51,335 nt of DNA from Promethearchaeota archaeon Loki_b31 (GCA_005222975.1 NJBI01000020.1:1-51335), one strand, 5' to 3'. Numbered from the stretch's first letter, positions 8,333 to 17,956 are shown. The notes: generated by a model from the sequence alone, not told the origin. Numbers and translations: made by a program.

Positions 8333-9355
8333 TTGTATAAATTTAAATCTGAAGTCATTAAAATAGATGATGTCTATCGAATTAAAATTGATGTTCCATT
8401 TGCCGTAAAGTTCGTTTGTCTTTACCTTTTTAAATCAAATGATCAACACATTCTAATAGATGCTGGTTTAAATATGGGAAATTGGAGTAAACTTCTTTTT
8501 TCAGCGCTCAACGATTTAAATATAACAATTGGAGATATTGATTATTGTTTTATAACACATATTCATTTGGATCACATCGGATTAGTAAAAACTCTTAAAC
8601 GCAAAAACCCAAATCTGAAAGTAGTGATGAACGATATAACCCATAAAATTCTGCGATGGGAAACAAACGATTCAACTATGGAAGAGTTAAAATCCGAAGC
8701 TAAAAAAGTTGCAAATCTAATGATAAAATGTGGAATTAACGAAGAACAAGGGAAAAGAGTGGTTCAATTTTTCACTTTTTGGCCGAGACTTCTGCGCTAC
8801 CAAAAACCAGATGTAATTGTGCGCGATAACGATAGATTTTTGGATGATTTAGAAATAATTTGGACTCCAGGTCACAGTTTTGGTCACACTTGTATCTTCA
8901 ATGCTGAAAAGAAATATCTTTTTTCTGGAGATCACATCCTTTCGAGAATTACTCCGCATATCGGGAATTTCTTGATTCCTAATACTCTAAAGGATGAATA
9001 TGAGAAGTACGATTTTGATAACATTTTAGAACATTATCTAAACTCGCTGGATCGAATTGAGAAATTAAATTCAAAGATAATTTTCCCTGCTCATCAAGAT
9101 ATTATATATAATTCACACGAGCGTATTTTAGAGATAAAGAAACATCACGAGGCAAGGTTATCTGAAATTTCGATTTTAATTAAAGACAAGCCTATGACGC
9201 CATTCAAGATTTCTCAGATTCATTTTGGAACTGATTTAGACGAAATTAATTCATTTATGGCTTTAAGTGAAGTATTAGGGCATCTCCTTTACCTTGAAAA
9301 TCAAGGAACTGTGCAAAGATTTGAGAAAAGTGGAAAAATTTATTACAAAAGTTAA
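8333..9355 (+). CDS. Metallo-beta-lactamase-fold hydrolase with C-terminal winged-helix-like domain
   Basis: A 340-residue MBL-fold protein. The zinc-binding motif THIHLDHIG is present, followed by the later metal ligands TPGHSFGHT, SGDH and PAHQD, so both metal sites look complete. About 70 residues after the last ligand (KPMTPFKISQIHF to the end) resemble the C-terminal winged-helix extension found in many archaeal and bacterial MBL proteins of the glyoxalase/flavoprotein-like group. The start is TTG, supported by a TATA-like box at leaderless distance. The substrate is unknown; thioester or phosphodiester hydrolysis are the usual options. Confidence 0.85.
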   Translation: MYKFKSEVIKIDDVYRIKIDVPFAVKFVCLYLFKSNDQHILIDAGLNMGNWSKLLFSALNDLNITIGDIDYCFITHIHLDHIGLVKTLKRKNPNLKVVMNDITHKILRWETNDSTMEELKSEAKKVANLMIKCGINEEQGKRVVQFFTFWPRLLRYQKPDVIVRDNDRFLDDLEIIWTPGHSFGHTCIFNAEKKYLFSGDHILSRITPHIGNFLIPNTLKDEYEKYDFDNILEHYLNSLDRIEKLNSKIIFPAHQDIIYNSHERILEIKKHHEARLSEISILIKDKPMTPFKISQIHFGTDLDEINSFMALSEVLGHLLYLENQGTVQRFEKSGKIYYKS

Positions 9356-9470
9356 ACTCTCAAGTGTTGAAAATGATTGAATTTTTAATTGTTTCATATT
9401 GAGAACTGGTATGTTTATTCTAAAATTCAAATGTTTAGTCAAAAAAGTAATTTGATGTAAAAAAATCTCT

Positions 9471-9932
9471 TTATATTGGTAACCTTGCATCTTGAGATTT
9501 TGTCTTTATCGGTTTCAAAACCACACAAATTCTTTCTACGCTCTTTACATCGTTACGCCCTCGAAAATTTTCAACAAGCGCATCTAATTCGCTAATTTCT
9601 GGAACATTTACTTTTATTAAAACGCCACATTGGCCTGCGAGAAAATAAACCTCCTCACACTGAGGGATAATCTGCGTTTCTCTTATCAATTCTTTAATTT
9701 CTGATTCGTTATTGGGAATTACCGTAAGAAAAGCTATAATACATCTTTCATCCTCTCTACATATTTTAATCGTAAATTTTTCGATAACTTTTTCATTTTG
9801 TAATTTAATAACGCGCTTTCTTACCGTTGATTCGGATAAATTAACCTCTTCAGCAATTTCTCGATAAGGTCTCCGTGAATCTTCAATAAGCATTTCTAAA
9901 ATACGTTTATCTTTCTCATCTAGGTTTTTCAT
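9471..9932 (-). CDS. Lrp/AsnC family transcriptional regulator
   Basis: A 153-residue protein with an N-terminal winged helix-turn-helix (LDEKDKRILEMLIEDSRR, IAEEVNLSESTVRKRV) and a C-terminal RAM/ligand-sensing domain (ICREDERCIIAFLTVIP to the end). It lies 85 bases downstream of metF copy 2 on the same strand. It may be the last gene of the hdr-met transcript and could regulate it, as feast/famine regulators often control nearby genes. The effector is unknown. Confidence 0.88.
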   Translation of the reverse strand: MKNLDEKDKRILEMLIEDSRRPYREIAEEVNLSESTVRKRVIKLQNEKVIEKFTIKICREDERCIIAFLTVIPNNESEIKELIRETQIIPQCEEVYFLAGQCGVLIKVNVPEISELDALVENFRGRNDVKSVERICVVLKPIKTKSQDARLPI

Positions 9933-10017
9933 TTTAATTCTTTCCTATGGGTTTTTTTGTTTACAAATGTATAAAAAAAATTTTAATTAAAATTTTAAAA
10001 AAATTATATTATTAGTT

Positions 10018-10980
10018 TTACATTGAATATTTTACGTATTCGGGATAATCTCCGAGTAACGGTGCGAAAAGTCTTTCGTACTCAACTGCCATACAATGAA
10101 TACCTGCCGCTTTAGTAGATTTCTTGATCTCTGCAATAAAAGGCTTGAAAAAGTCAATATTTATCTTGTCAATAGCTGCATATTTGCCAGGTTTATTTCC
10201 TTTATTGTCCTTTTCTGCTTTTTTAAGAGCTTTCAATAGATCTTTTGGAACGCTAACTCCAGGGATATAGTTATCAAAATACCAAGCTATTCCGTGACTT
10301 TTTAATGGAAAGAGCCCAAGAAGCACTGGAACATTGTATTGTTCTAGATCTTTTAGGAAGTCTTTTGCGTCGTCAATATCAAACGCTGTTTGAGTTTGGA
10401 TAAAATCAACACCACGATCTACCTTACGACCAACCTTTAGGATTTCGGGTTCGCGAGGGTTACTGTTAGGGTTAGCAACACAACCAAAATTCATTTCTAT
10501 TTTGCCTCCCTTTAACTCGTTTCCTTCGTAGTCAGTTCCCTCATCAATCATGATAGAAAGCATTTCACAGAACTGTGTGCTATCAATGTCATAAACTGCG
10601 CGAGCTTTTTTATGATCTCCAAGAGCTGTATGGTCTCCTGTGAGAGTTAGAATGTTCTTCAACCCCAAAACTGCACCAGCTACTACATCCCCAAAAAGCG
10701 CTACTCGATTTCGATCCCTAACTGTGACTTGCCATACTGCTTCAATTCCCGCTTCTTCTTGGATTTTATAGCTTGGAACTAATGATGCCATGTAGGCATC
10801 GCCTTGAGGACCATCCGTTACATTTGCTGCTACGATTCTTTTAGTCTTTTTCATCTCCTTTGCGGAATGGATAATCTCGCTAAGATCCAGGATTTTCTTT
10901 GGCTCTAGCTCACCAGTGAAAACAAAATGGCCCGCTTCGATCGCTTTGCATAATTGGCTATACGCCTTTCTTTTTGCCAT
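10018..10980 (-). CDS. metF: Methylenetetrahydrofolate reductase-like protein, copy 2 (Hdr-linked)
   Basis: The second MetF paralogue, 320 residues, ATG at 10980. It has the same landmarks as copy 1: FTGELEPKK, NVTDGPQG, LTGDHTALGD, QTQTAFDID and PVLLGLFPLKS. Its ribosome-binding site (GGAGGTGG, near 10987-10996) lies inside the end of metV, whose stop abuts the metF start. The gene is at the end of hdrA-hdrC-hdrB-metV-metF, so its reductant is probably delivered through the Hdr subunits rather than NADH. It has a longer lysine-rich C-terminal segment than copy 1. Predicted reaction: methylene-H4F to methyl-H4F. Confidence 0.9.
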   Translation of the reverse strand: MAKRKAYSQLCKAIEAGHFVFTGELEPKKILDLSEIIHSAKEMKKTKRIVAANVTDGPQGDAYMASLVPSYKIQEEAGIEAVWQVTVRDRNRVALFGDVVAGAVLGLKNILTLTGDHTALGDHKKARAVYDIDSTQFCEMLSIMIDEGTDYEGNELKGGKIEMNFGCVANPNSNPREPEILKVGRKVDRGVDFIQTQTAFDIDDAKDFLKDLEQYNVPVLLGLFPLKSHGIAWYFDNYIPGVSVPKDLLKALKKAEKDNKGNKPGKYAAIDKINIDFFKPFIAEIKKSTKAAGIHCMAVEYERLFAPLLGDYPEYVKYSM

Positions 10981-11676
10981 TTAATTTTCCACCTCCTTTT
11001 TTTCTTCTTCGTTAGTGTATTCCTTATTGATAACTAAGTATCCAGGACTGGTAGACGTGCGAAAGTCCCTTGGAGGTCTGTATTTTTTAAAGAGATCGAG
11101 TCTATTAAATTCTTTTAACCTTGTCCAAATGCGTACCCACGCGCAAGGAAGCGTATAACCACCTACTTCACACATCCCATCTACCATTCCTCCACAGGGG
11201 CCGTTACTCAAATGTTTAGCACATCCCGCTCGGGGACATAATCCCCCAGTCTCTCCAATTATACAATCTCCGCACTCCTCACAGTATTCAATGAAATTAT
11301 TCTCACCACTGTCTTGTACGCCTCCAAACATGCTATCTTGGGCGGGGAAAGTTAACTTACTGGGAAGCACTTTATTTAGCATTACGACACCAAGCCCACA
11401 AGCAAGAGAAACTATAACTTCGTAGTCGTCGATGTAAGGTCGCACTGTTGTTGCTGCGATTCTATCGTCGCACTGTCTTAATACCGTTATTGCTTTCCAT
11501 TTTAACTCTTTACCTTCAGTTCGGGCTTTTAATTCTAAAAGTTGTCCAAGAACTTTTGCCTCGTTTACGGATCGTGGTGGTTGACAGCAACCATCACATC
11601 CAGCTATTAATATCTTGTTATAGCTCTTAACCATTTCATAAATTTCGTTTATGTCTTTTTGTTGTGTAATTATCAT
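10981..11676 (-). CDS. metV: MetV-like zinc/iron-sulfur partner of MetF, copy 2 (Hdr-linked)
   Basis: A 231-residue MetV-type protein starting at the ATG at 11676; an in-frame GTG nine bases earlier is less likely. The N-terminal GCDGCCQ motif and the C-terminal block CEECGDC, CPRAGC and NGPCGGMVDGMC are the metal-binding cysteines of the family, which links MetF to electron-carrier subunits. It is separated from hdrB by about 80 AT-rich bases, which could hold an internal promoter, and it abuts metF. The presence of both MetV and Hdr genes matches the acetogen-type MetFV-Hdr complex. Confidence 0.88.
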   Translation of the reverse strand: MIITQQKDINEIYEMVKSYNKILIAGCDGCCQPPRSVNEAKVLGQLLELKARTEGKELKWKAITVLRQCDDRIAATTVRPYIDDYEVIVSLACGLGVVMLNKVLPSKLTFPAQDSMFGGVQDSGENNFIEYCEECGDCIIGETGGLCPRAGCAKHLSNGPCGGMVDGMCEVGGYTLPCAWVRIWTRLKEFNRLDLFKKYRPPRDFRTSTSPGYLVINKEYTNEEEKKEVEN

Positions 11677-11757
11677 ATCATACACGCTTTTTATTCTTGT
11701 TTTTTCAGATTTTATTAGAGTTTTATTATTTAGTTTAAATTGTAAAAAAAAATTTCA

Positions 11758-12642
11758 TTATATTTTTAATTTTTCCATTAATTTCGTTGGTTTTACGCTT
11801 CGTTGTTTTAAAGCTAGCTTTGTTGTATCGACTCCCAAAGCAATTGCCATTAATTCTGCTAGATATAGAACTGGAATATCAAGTTCTTTCTCACTTTTTC
11901 TGGAGATCAATTTTTCTTTTCTATCATATTGGCTAGCACAAGCGGGACAAACGGCAACCATTCCATCTACTTGTTTGTCGAGATTTTTTAAGTCTGTCAT
12001 TTTTTCTTCGACTAAATTCATTCCTATTTCGTCTTGTAATCTAGCGCAGTACCCACAGCATTCGAGTTTAGCTGCAAATTCTACGGGCGAAGCTCCTATA
12101 GCTTTTAGTATTTTATCCATGCTCTCAGGCCGTTCGGGATGATCAAATTGCATTATTTTTGAAGGTCTTATAAGATGACAACCATAATGCGAAGCAATAT
12201 TTAAACTATCTAACGGTTTAACAACTTTGCTTTTAATCTTTTCAAGCATCTCATCTTGGCTAAACAATTCCGCAAAATGAAGAACTTTTGAAGTCCCTTT
12301 ATATTCGATGCCAAGCTTGCCTAGAATGGCATTAACTCTATCAAATGCTGCCTTATCTTCTTCTAATAAAACATGGACCGTTTTTAAGGTCTCATAACAT
12401 CCAGAACACACAGTCATGATGTCTAATCCAAGTTTTTCGGCAATTGATAGATTTCTCGCTCCTAATGTTAACCAAGTATCAATATTGAGCGATTGAGTTG
12501 CTACAGGATCGGGACAACATCCCGCTCCCTCCATCTCCTTATACTTTATTCCTAAGATTTTAGAAATTTCTCGAAAGGCTTTTTCAAAATGTGGCATTTT
12601 CAAAGGGATTGTACACCCTAAATACAACGCATATTCCATCAT
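11758..12642 (-). CDS. hdrB: Heterodisulfide reductase-like subunit HdrB
   Basis: A 294-residue HdrB-type protein with two complete CCG domains. The first has C10, C42-C43, C79 and C82 (spacing x31, x35, xxC) and the second C155, C195-C196, C232 and C235 (x39, x35, xxC). These match the rule CX31-39CCX35-36CXXC for the noncubane [4Fe-4S] clusters that reduce disulfides or pass electrons in pairs. The start ATG overlaps the hdrC stop (ATGA-type overlap) with a GAGGATG site upstream, showing coupling. In this locus it probably feeds electrons to MetVF rather than reducing CoM-S-S-CoB, since no methanogenesis genes are present here. Confidence 0.93.
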   Translation of the reverse strand: MMEYALYLGCTIPLKMPHFEKAFREISKILGIKYKEMEGAGCCPDPVATQSLNIDTWLTLGARNLSIAEKLGLDIMTVCSGCYETLKTVHVLLEEDKAAFDRVNAILGKLGIEYKGTSKVLHFAELFSQDEMLEKIKSKVVKPLDSLNIASHYGCHLIRPSKIMQFDHPERPESMDKILKAIGASPVEFAAKLECCGYCARLQDEIGMNLVEEKMTDLKNLDKQVDGMVAVCPACASQYDRKEKLISRKSEKELDIPVLYLAELMAIALGVDTTKLALKQRSVKPTKLMEKLKI

Positions 12643-13175
12643 TTTTCATCATCCTCTTCTTTTTTTATTAAATTCCCTAGTCCGGTCTCTTTTATTATGA
12701 ATTGAATCTCATCTAAGTTAGGACCTACGATATTTGGTAAGTCCATTTTGTTTCTTCTTCTGTCTATAGTAGTTTTCATACCACCTGTATATGGTATTAC
12801 AAAACCATTATTATAAATCGTATTTATCGTAACAGAATATTCTATCGGCACATTTCCTTCTTTCACTGCCATGTTTCTTAGAAGTGCTAAGATAAACGAA
12901 TAATCTACATTCTTTGGACATCTTTCTGTGCACCGATGGCATAGCGAGCATGTCCATATAGCGTTGCTCGATAAAACTTCTTCTCTCAATCCTAGAAGGC
13001 ATGAAGCAACAACTCTATGAGGTTGTAAATCGACATATTCCGTTACTGTGCAACCAGAGCTACATACTCCGCATTGAATACACTTTAATAAAGATTTTGC
13101 CCCCACTTTTTCGCTAATTTCGTACCTAAAATTGTTATCTAAATTTTTAGCTTGTTTTACAACTTTATCAGACAT
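12639..13175 (-). CDS. hdrC: Heterodisulfide reductase-like subunit HdrC
   Basis: An iron-sulfur subunit of 178 residues. Two [4Fe-4S] motifs are present: C32-xx-C35-xx-C38-xxx-C42 and C76-xx-C79-xx-C82-xxx-CP86. It carries electrons between HdrA and HdrB. Its ATG lies three bases after the hdrA stop and is preceded by GGAGGGTG, which overlaps the 3' end of hdrA; its own stop overlaps the hdrB start. The three genes are therefore tightly coupled. Confidence 0.93.
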   Translation of the reverse strand: MSDKVVKQAKNLDNNFRYEISEKVGAKSLLKCIQCGVCSSGCTVTEYVDLQPHRVVASCLLGLREEVLSSNAIWTCSLCHRCTERCPKNVDYSFILALLRNMAVKEGNVPIEYSVTINTIYNNGFVIPYTGGMKTTIDRRRNKMDLPNIVGPNLDEIQFIIKETGLGNLIKKEEDDEK

Positions 13176-13178
13176 TTT

Positions 13179-16100
13179 TTAAGCACCCTCCTTAGCTTTT
13201 TCTTTTTTTTTTATTTTGTCGCCTGTTTTACTTAGTGGTCCAAGTTCTTTTACTTTATTAACGAATTCGGTAATAACTTGAGAGAAACGTTTACCTTCGC
13301 TAGCTGATATCCATTCAAGTCGGTAACGTTCGGGATTGATTCCTACGCTTTCTAAAGTTTCTTGAATCTCGTTGTAACGCCTTAACATATCATAGTTGCC
13401 TTCTATATAGTGACAATCTCCAATGTGGCATCCACCAATAAGTACTCCGTCGGCACCTTCCAAAAATGCTTGTAATATGAAACTTTTCGGAATTCTTCCA
13501 GTACACATAACTCTAATAGGCCTAATATTAGGAGGGTATTGAAATCTACTTACACCACAAGTATCTGCTCCCGCATAGCTACACCAATTGCATAAGAAAG
13601 CTACAATCCTAGGTCTTTCGTCTATAAAATCTCCTTTGACTGCTTCTGTAATCATTGGGTATATTTGATCGTCGGCAAAATGTTGCATAGTAATTGCCCC
13701 TGCAGGACACGCTGCCGAACAATCTCCACACCCTTTACACAATAAAGGGTTAGACTCTGAAACCAATACTTCGTTATCGAAATTGACTCCAATAGCTCCG
13801 AAGTTACATACATCCTCGCATTTTTGACAGGCAATACATAATGCCGGGTTAACAATTGAAACCAGTGGTTCGTTTTCTACCTCTCCAGAGATCAACGGGA
13901 TTAGCGCGTGAGTAGCAGCAGCTCTTCCTTGAGATATTGAATCAGCAATACCTTTTGGTCCGTGAGCAGTCCCAGCTAAATAAATTCCATCAGTCGCAAA
14001 ATCGACGGGTCTTAATTTTATGTGAGCTTCTAAAAAGAAGCCTTTTTGGTCTCTGGCGCACTTTATGAATTCTCCAAGTTTTTTAGTATCATAAGGTACT
14101 AAAGGCGTTGACAGGACTACCTTGTCGGCTTCGATGTTAAGAGTTATTTGAGTTAAAATATCGTTAACCTTGACATTAATTTTTCCATTAACGAGATCAA
14201 CTTCGGGGTAATCGTTAAATCGAATGTAGTTGATTTTTTCACGTGCTTTCCAATAATATTGTTCTTCATCAGTTCCTACGCGTATATCTCTATAGAGAAC
14301 GTAAATTTGCGAATTAGGGTAATTTTCTTTTACGTATAAAGCGTGGCTTATAGATTCAGAGCAACATATTAGGGAACAGTATGTAACTCCATTACCTCCC
14401 TCAGGTTGTCGCGAAGCAACGCAGTGAATAAAGACGAAAGTCTCGCCATCCTTTAGTTCATCGTCTCTTAACTTTTGAGATAGTTCTAGTTGAGTCATTA
14501 TTCTCTCGTCTTCCCCGTAATGGTACCAATCTTTTGGTTTATATTCGTAAGCGCCAGTAGCAGCGATTATAACTCCAACATTTAAATCTGTGCTTTTCTC
14601 ATCAGTTAAATTTTTAACTTTGATGTTAAAATCTCCTATTGAACCCTTAACATCTGCAACTTCGGAATTTAAGTAAGCCGTGATATTTTTTAACCCGTTA
14701 AATTCTTTAAGTTTCTCTTCTAAAAACTGTTTTGATTCAATTCTATCGAAATTAATCTTATAAATAAGGTTTAATTGCCCACCTAATTTGTCGTCTTTCT
14801 CTATAAGGTGTACTTTGAAGCCTTTTTTGGCAATTTCCATAGCAGCAGACATTCCAGCGATACCTCCACCGATTACTAATGCCTCTGGGACAACATTTCC
14901 CTTTATTCTAATTTCTGATTTTTGAAATCGTACACGCGCTACACCCATTCTTATTAGATCTTTTGCTTTATCTGTTGCCTTTTCATATTCCTTCATATGA
15001 ACCCAAGAATCTAATTCCCGAATACTTACGAAATTAAATAAATATTCGTTTAGTCCTGCTTCTCGAATAGTTTTTTGAAACAATGGTTCGTGAGTTCTTG
15101 GTGTGCACGCAGCAACTATTACCCGGTTTAAGTCTAATTCCACAATTTTTTCCTTAATAATGTCTTGTGTGAGACTTGAACAACTATATTTATTGTCCAT
15201 CGAGAAAACTACATTTGGAAGCGTTTTGGAATACTCAACAAGCGCCGGAATATCCATATATCCCCCTATATTAACTCCACACTTACAAACAAATACTCCT
15301 ATTCTTGGTTCGTCTCTGGGATTTACTACTTTTAAGGGAGGCAAAATAACCTCTAATTCTTCAGGACTTAAAGGAACGGCATGTAAAGCCGCTAACGCCG
15401 CTGCTCCTCCAGCTTTTGCTACCGAATTAGCTATGTCGTCAGGGGATTGACAAGAACCGGTTACAAAAATCCCATCCCGAGTAGACCGTAGATCTTCGGT
15501 CGAATTTTTTGTTTTAAAAAACCCTAATTCGTTTGTTTCAATATTCAACATTTCGGCAAGCTTTTCGGTTCCCTTACGGGGGATAACTGCGTTAGCCAAC
15601 ACAACTAAATCGAATTCGCTTGTTTCGACCTCTCCCGTATCTAGGTTCGCGTGTTTTACAAAAAGGTTATGATTCTCGGGATTTTCTCGAATATCACCGG
15701 GAATGCCGCGATAATAAATTAATTTGTATTCATCTTTTGCTCTTTCAATGAATTCTTCTTGATTTTTTCCGATTACACGAGTATCGTTGAAAAATATCGT
15801 CACATTTGTGTCTGGAGCGTGTTCTCGAACGACCACCCCTTCTTTGGCCATATACATGCAACAGAATTTCGAACAATAAGCACATAAATCCTCATTTCGA
15901 GAACCAACGCACCCAATAAAACCAATTTCGTGGGCATGTTTTTTATCAGAGGGTCTAAGCAATTGTCCTTCAGTAGGACCAGATGCGCTTAATAAACGTT
16001 CATATTGCATTGCTGTAATAACATTAGGATACTCTCCGTAATGATATCTATCTATTGGTGTTGGATCTAATAGGTCTATTCCTGTAGCAACAATAATTGA

Positions 16101-16664
16101 TGCCACATTATACTCAACTACTTCGTCTTTCATATCCCAAGTAATAGCTTCAGCTTCACACTCTTTTTCGCATAATTGGCACGCATCTTTCGTTAGATAT
16201 AGACAATTTTCAGCATCAATGATTGCCTTTCTTGGTACGGCTTGTGGAAAAGGGATATATATTGCTGTGCGGTTTCCCATTGCTTCTTCGAACTCGCTCG
16301 AAATCTTTTTCATGGGGCACTTTTCCATACAAGCGCCGCAACCTGTACATTTATCCCAATCAACATATCGTGCTTTCTTAACGACCTTTACTTTAAAATT
16401 ACCTGCTTCGCCAGATACTTCTTGAACTTCCGAATACATGAGAAGTTCTACATTAGGATGTCTAGCTACTTCCACCATTTTTGGTGCTAAAATACAAATC
16501 GAACAATCTAAGGTTGGAAATGTTTTATCAAGTTGAGCCATACGTCCACCGACCGAGGATGTTTTTTCAACTAGAATTACTTTATAACCTTGCTCACCCA
16601 AAGTAAGGCTGGCTTCAATTCCCGAAATTCCTGCTCCTATTACCATTACATTACTATTTGGCAT
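13179..16664 (-). CDS. hdrA: Double HdrA flavoprotein fused to MvhD
   Basis: A giant HdrA of 1161 residues, against about 650 for a single HdrA. Residues 5-590 form a first HdrA unit: FAD motif VIGAGISG, ferredoxin cysteines 106-116 (CTGCGACMEKC) and conserved GCVGSR and YCSKFCC segments. Residues 595-935 form a second flavin unit with its own VIGGGIAG and a weaker copy of the cysteine region (HCVASR, YCSLICC). Two 4Fe-4S motifs follow (CIACQKCEDVC 943-953; CKGCGDCSAAC 976-986). Residues 1018-1135 are an MvhD domain (CNWCSYAGAD, VMCTGR, GGCHIGDCHY). MvhD normally is a separate [2Fe-2S] protein joining HdrABC to a hydrogenase or formate dehydrogenase. This is the first gene of the hdr-met operon and probably the flavin-based bifurcation/confurcation subunit. 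Confidence 0.93.
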   Translation of the reverse strand: MPNSNVMVIGAGISGIEASLTLGEQGYKVILVEKTSSVGGRMAQLDKTFPTLDCSICILAPKMVEVARHPNVELLMYSEVQEVSGEAGNFKVKVVKKARYVDWDKCTGCGACMEKCPMKKISSEFEEAMGNRTAIYIPFPQAVPRKAIIDAENCLYLTKDACQLCEKECEAEAITWDMKDEVVEYNVASIIVATGIDLLDPTPIDRYHYGEYPNVITAMQYERLLSASGPTEGQLLRPSDKKHAHEIGFIGCVGSRNEDLCAYCSKFCCMYMAKEGVVVREHAPDTNVTIFFNDTRVIGKNQEEFIERAKDEYKLIYYRGIPGDIRENPENHNLFVKHANLDTGEVETSEFDLVVLANAVIPRKGTEKLAEMLNIETNELGFFKTKNSTEDLRSTRDGIFVTGSCQSPDDIANSVAKAGGAAALAALHAVPLSPEELEVILPPLKVVNPRDEPRIGVFVCKCGVNIGGYMDIPALVEYSKTLPNVVFSMDNKYSCSSLTQDIIKEKIVELDLNRVIVAACTPRTHEPLFQKTIREAGLNEYLFNFVSIRELDSWVHMKEYEKATDKAKDLIRMGVARVRFQKSEIRIKGNVVPEALVIGGGIAGMSAAMEIAKKGFKVHLIEKDDKLGGQLNLIYKINFDRIESKQFLEEKLKEFNGLKNITAYLNSEVADVKGSIGDFNIKVKNLTDEKSTDLNVGVIIAATGAYEYKPKDWYHYGEDERIMTQLELSQKLRDDELKDGETFVFIHCVASRQPEGGNGVTYCSLICCSESISHALYVKENYPNSQIYVLYRDIRVGTDEEQYYWKAREKINYIRFNDYPEVDLVNGKINVKVNDILTQITLNIEADKVVLSTPLVPYDTKKLGEFIKCARDQKGFFLEAHIKLRPVDFATDGIYLAGTAHGPKGIADSISQGRAAATHALIPLISGEVENEPLVSIVNPALCIACQKCEDVCNFGAIGVNFDNEVLVSESNPLLCKGCGDCSAACPAGAITMQHFADDQIYPMITEAVKGDFIDERPRIVAFLCNWCSYAGADTCGVSRFQYPPNIRPIRVMCTGRIPKSFILQAFLEGADGVLIGGCHIGDCHYIEGNYDMLRRYNEIQETLESVGINPERYRLEWISASEGKRFSQVITEFVNKVKELGPLSKTGDKIKKKEKAKEGA

Positions 16665-17219
16665 AATTTTTTCTTCAGTTTTTGATTATTTTTTTAATAT
16701 TTTTTTATTAATTTTCGTTGCTTATCTAAAATTAATTGTCCTTTTTGAAAATAATTGTTTAATTGAAAAAGTTATGTTTTAATAATTTACTTAATAGGTT
16801 AAGAATATATATAAATATTACTCTGTTTGACGAAAATGACAAGTTTTGTGTTGAAGATTTACAAAAAAAAAGCTTTATTGATCAAAATTATGACCAATTT
16901 TTTCTTATTTTAATACATTTTTGCACAATAAATGTCAATTTGGCAATAGAGCACTTCTTCTCTATTAAAATTAATGACATTTTCGTTAATTTTTCAAATA
17001 TTAAGATTTTAAATAGTTAAGTAGTTAAAAAACAAATATATTGCAACTAACTGAATTGACTTATTAAAAAGTAATAAATAGGTTTTAAAAAAATAAAAAG
17101 ATCGATTTAATTTTTTCTAGAAGAATAAGCTCATATTATATGGATATTAATCAATATAATAATATAAAACAAGTTAATAATCAAATAATAACAATGTAAT
17201 CAAAAAAAAGTCCGACAAA
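16665..17219. other. Divergent promoter region between hdrA and a GTPase gene
   Basis: Very AT-rich DNA between two divergently transcribed genes, so it must carry both promoters. Runs such as TATATATAAATATT near 16805 and TATAATAATATAAAAC near 17155 are TATA-like. An 85-codon open frame at 16763-17020 is low in complexity and lacks any family signal, so I do not count it as a gene. No repeat or RNA structure stands out. Confidence 0.45.
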
Positions 17220-17900
17220 ATGAAGATCGTTGTATCTGGCCCTCTCCAGTGCGGAAAGTCAAGTTTTATCAAATTTTTAGACGAAAAAGCTTTGAATGTC
17301 GAAGCAAAAGCTAGGGATAATAAATTTTATACAGTTGGAATGGACTTAGGCATTGTTAGATTAAATGGATTTGATGTCTTTTTATTTGGAACTCCTGGTT
17401 TATTAAGATTCAAAGTTATGAGAGATGTAATCATTCAAGGGTGTGATGGGGTTATTTTCATTTTTGATGCTGCTCATCCTGAAAAAGACGAAGATGCATT
17501 AATCATATTAAATACCCTTAGAAAAATAATAGGGGTTGATACGCCAATAGTTTATTTAGCAAACAAGCAAGATATTGCTGGTGCGAGACACGCTGAGGTG
17601 GTAAGATCACAGAATTACTTACGCGACGACGCTGTAATTTTTTCGACAAGCACAAGGACAGGAGAAAATTTAAAAGAATCTGTAAAATATCTTGTAAATC
17701 TGATATACGATAATTATTCTGCACTCCTCACAGTGCTTCGTTCATATGAAACAGATATTGAAGGATTGGCTGAAAAGTTAGAAAAAAATCCTGTTGAAAT
17801 GAGAGATTTGTTAAACACCCTTGAAATAAAGAGATTTATTGAAGTTGATAGGCTCAAAAGAACTTACAAAGTAAAACAAGGGTTAAAACTCTTGTTATAA
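17220..17900 (+). CDS. Ras-superfamily small GTPase with C-terminal helical domain
   Basis: A 226-residue protein. The G domain (residues 1-165) has the P-loop GPLQCGKS (7-14), a candidate switch I Thr38, G3 as FGTPG (56-60) where the usual Asp is replaced by Gly, G4 NKQD (115-118) and a G5-like STSTRTGE. Residues 175-226 add a small helical/winged-helix-like domain (DIEGLAEKLEKNPVEMRDLL). Such GTPases, related to the Arf/MglA group, are abundant in Asgard archaea. There is no C-terminal lipidation motif. It is alone in its transcription unit, divergent from hdrA. The missing G3 aspartate may change Mg2+ binding or hydrolysis. Confidence 0.85.
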   Translation: MKIVVSGPLQCGKSSFIKFLDEKALNVEAKARDNKFYTVGMDLGIVRLNGFDVFLFGTPGLLRFKVMRDVIIQGCDGVIFIFDAAHPEKDEDALIILNTLRKIIGVDTPIVYLANKQDIAGARHAEVVRSQNYLRDDAVIFSTSTRTGENLKESVKYLVNLIYDNYSALLTVLRSYETDIEGLAEKLEKNPVEMRDLLNTLEIKRFIEVDRLKRTYKVKQGLKLLL

Positions 17901-17956
17901 AGTTTGAATTTTATTTTTCTATCCATATAATCTGTTTTTTGATAATTAATTTACTT

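Noticed and set aside
15103..15450. 115-codon open frame antisense to hdrA, and similar long frames opposite other genes
   Set aside because: They lie entirely inside strongly supported genes on the other strand and have no family features.
16763..17020. 85-codon forward open frame upstream of the GTPase gene
   Set aside because: It is composed of low-complexity AT-rich codons, has no family signal and lies in a divergent promoter region.
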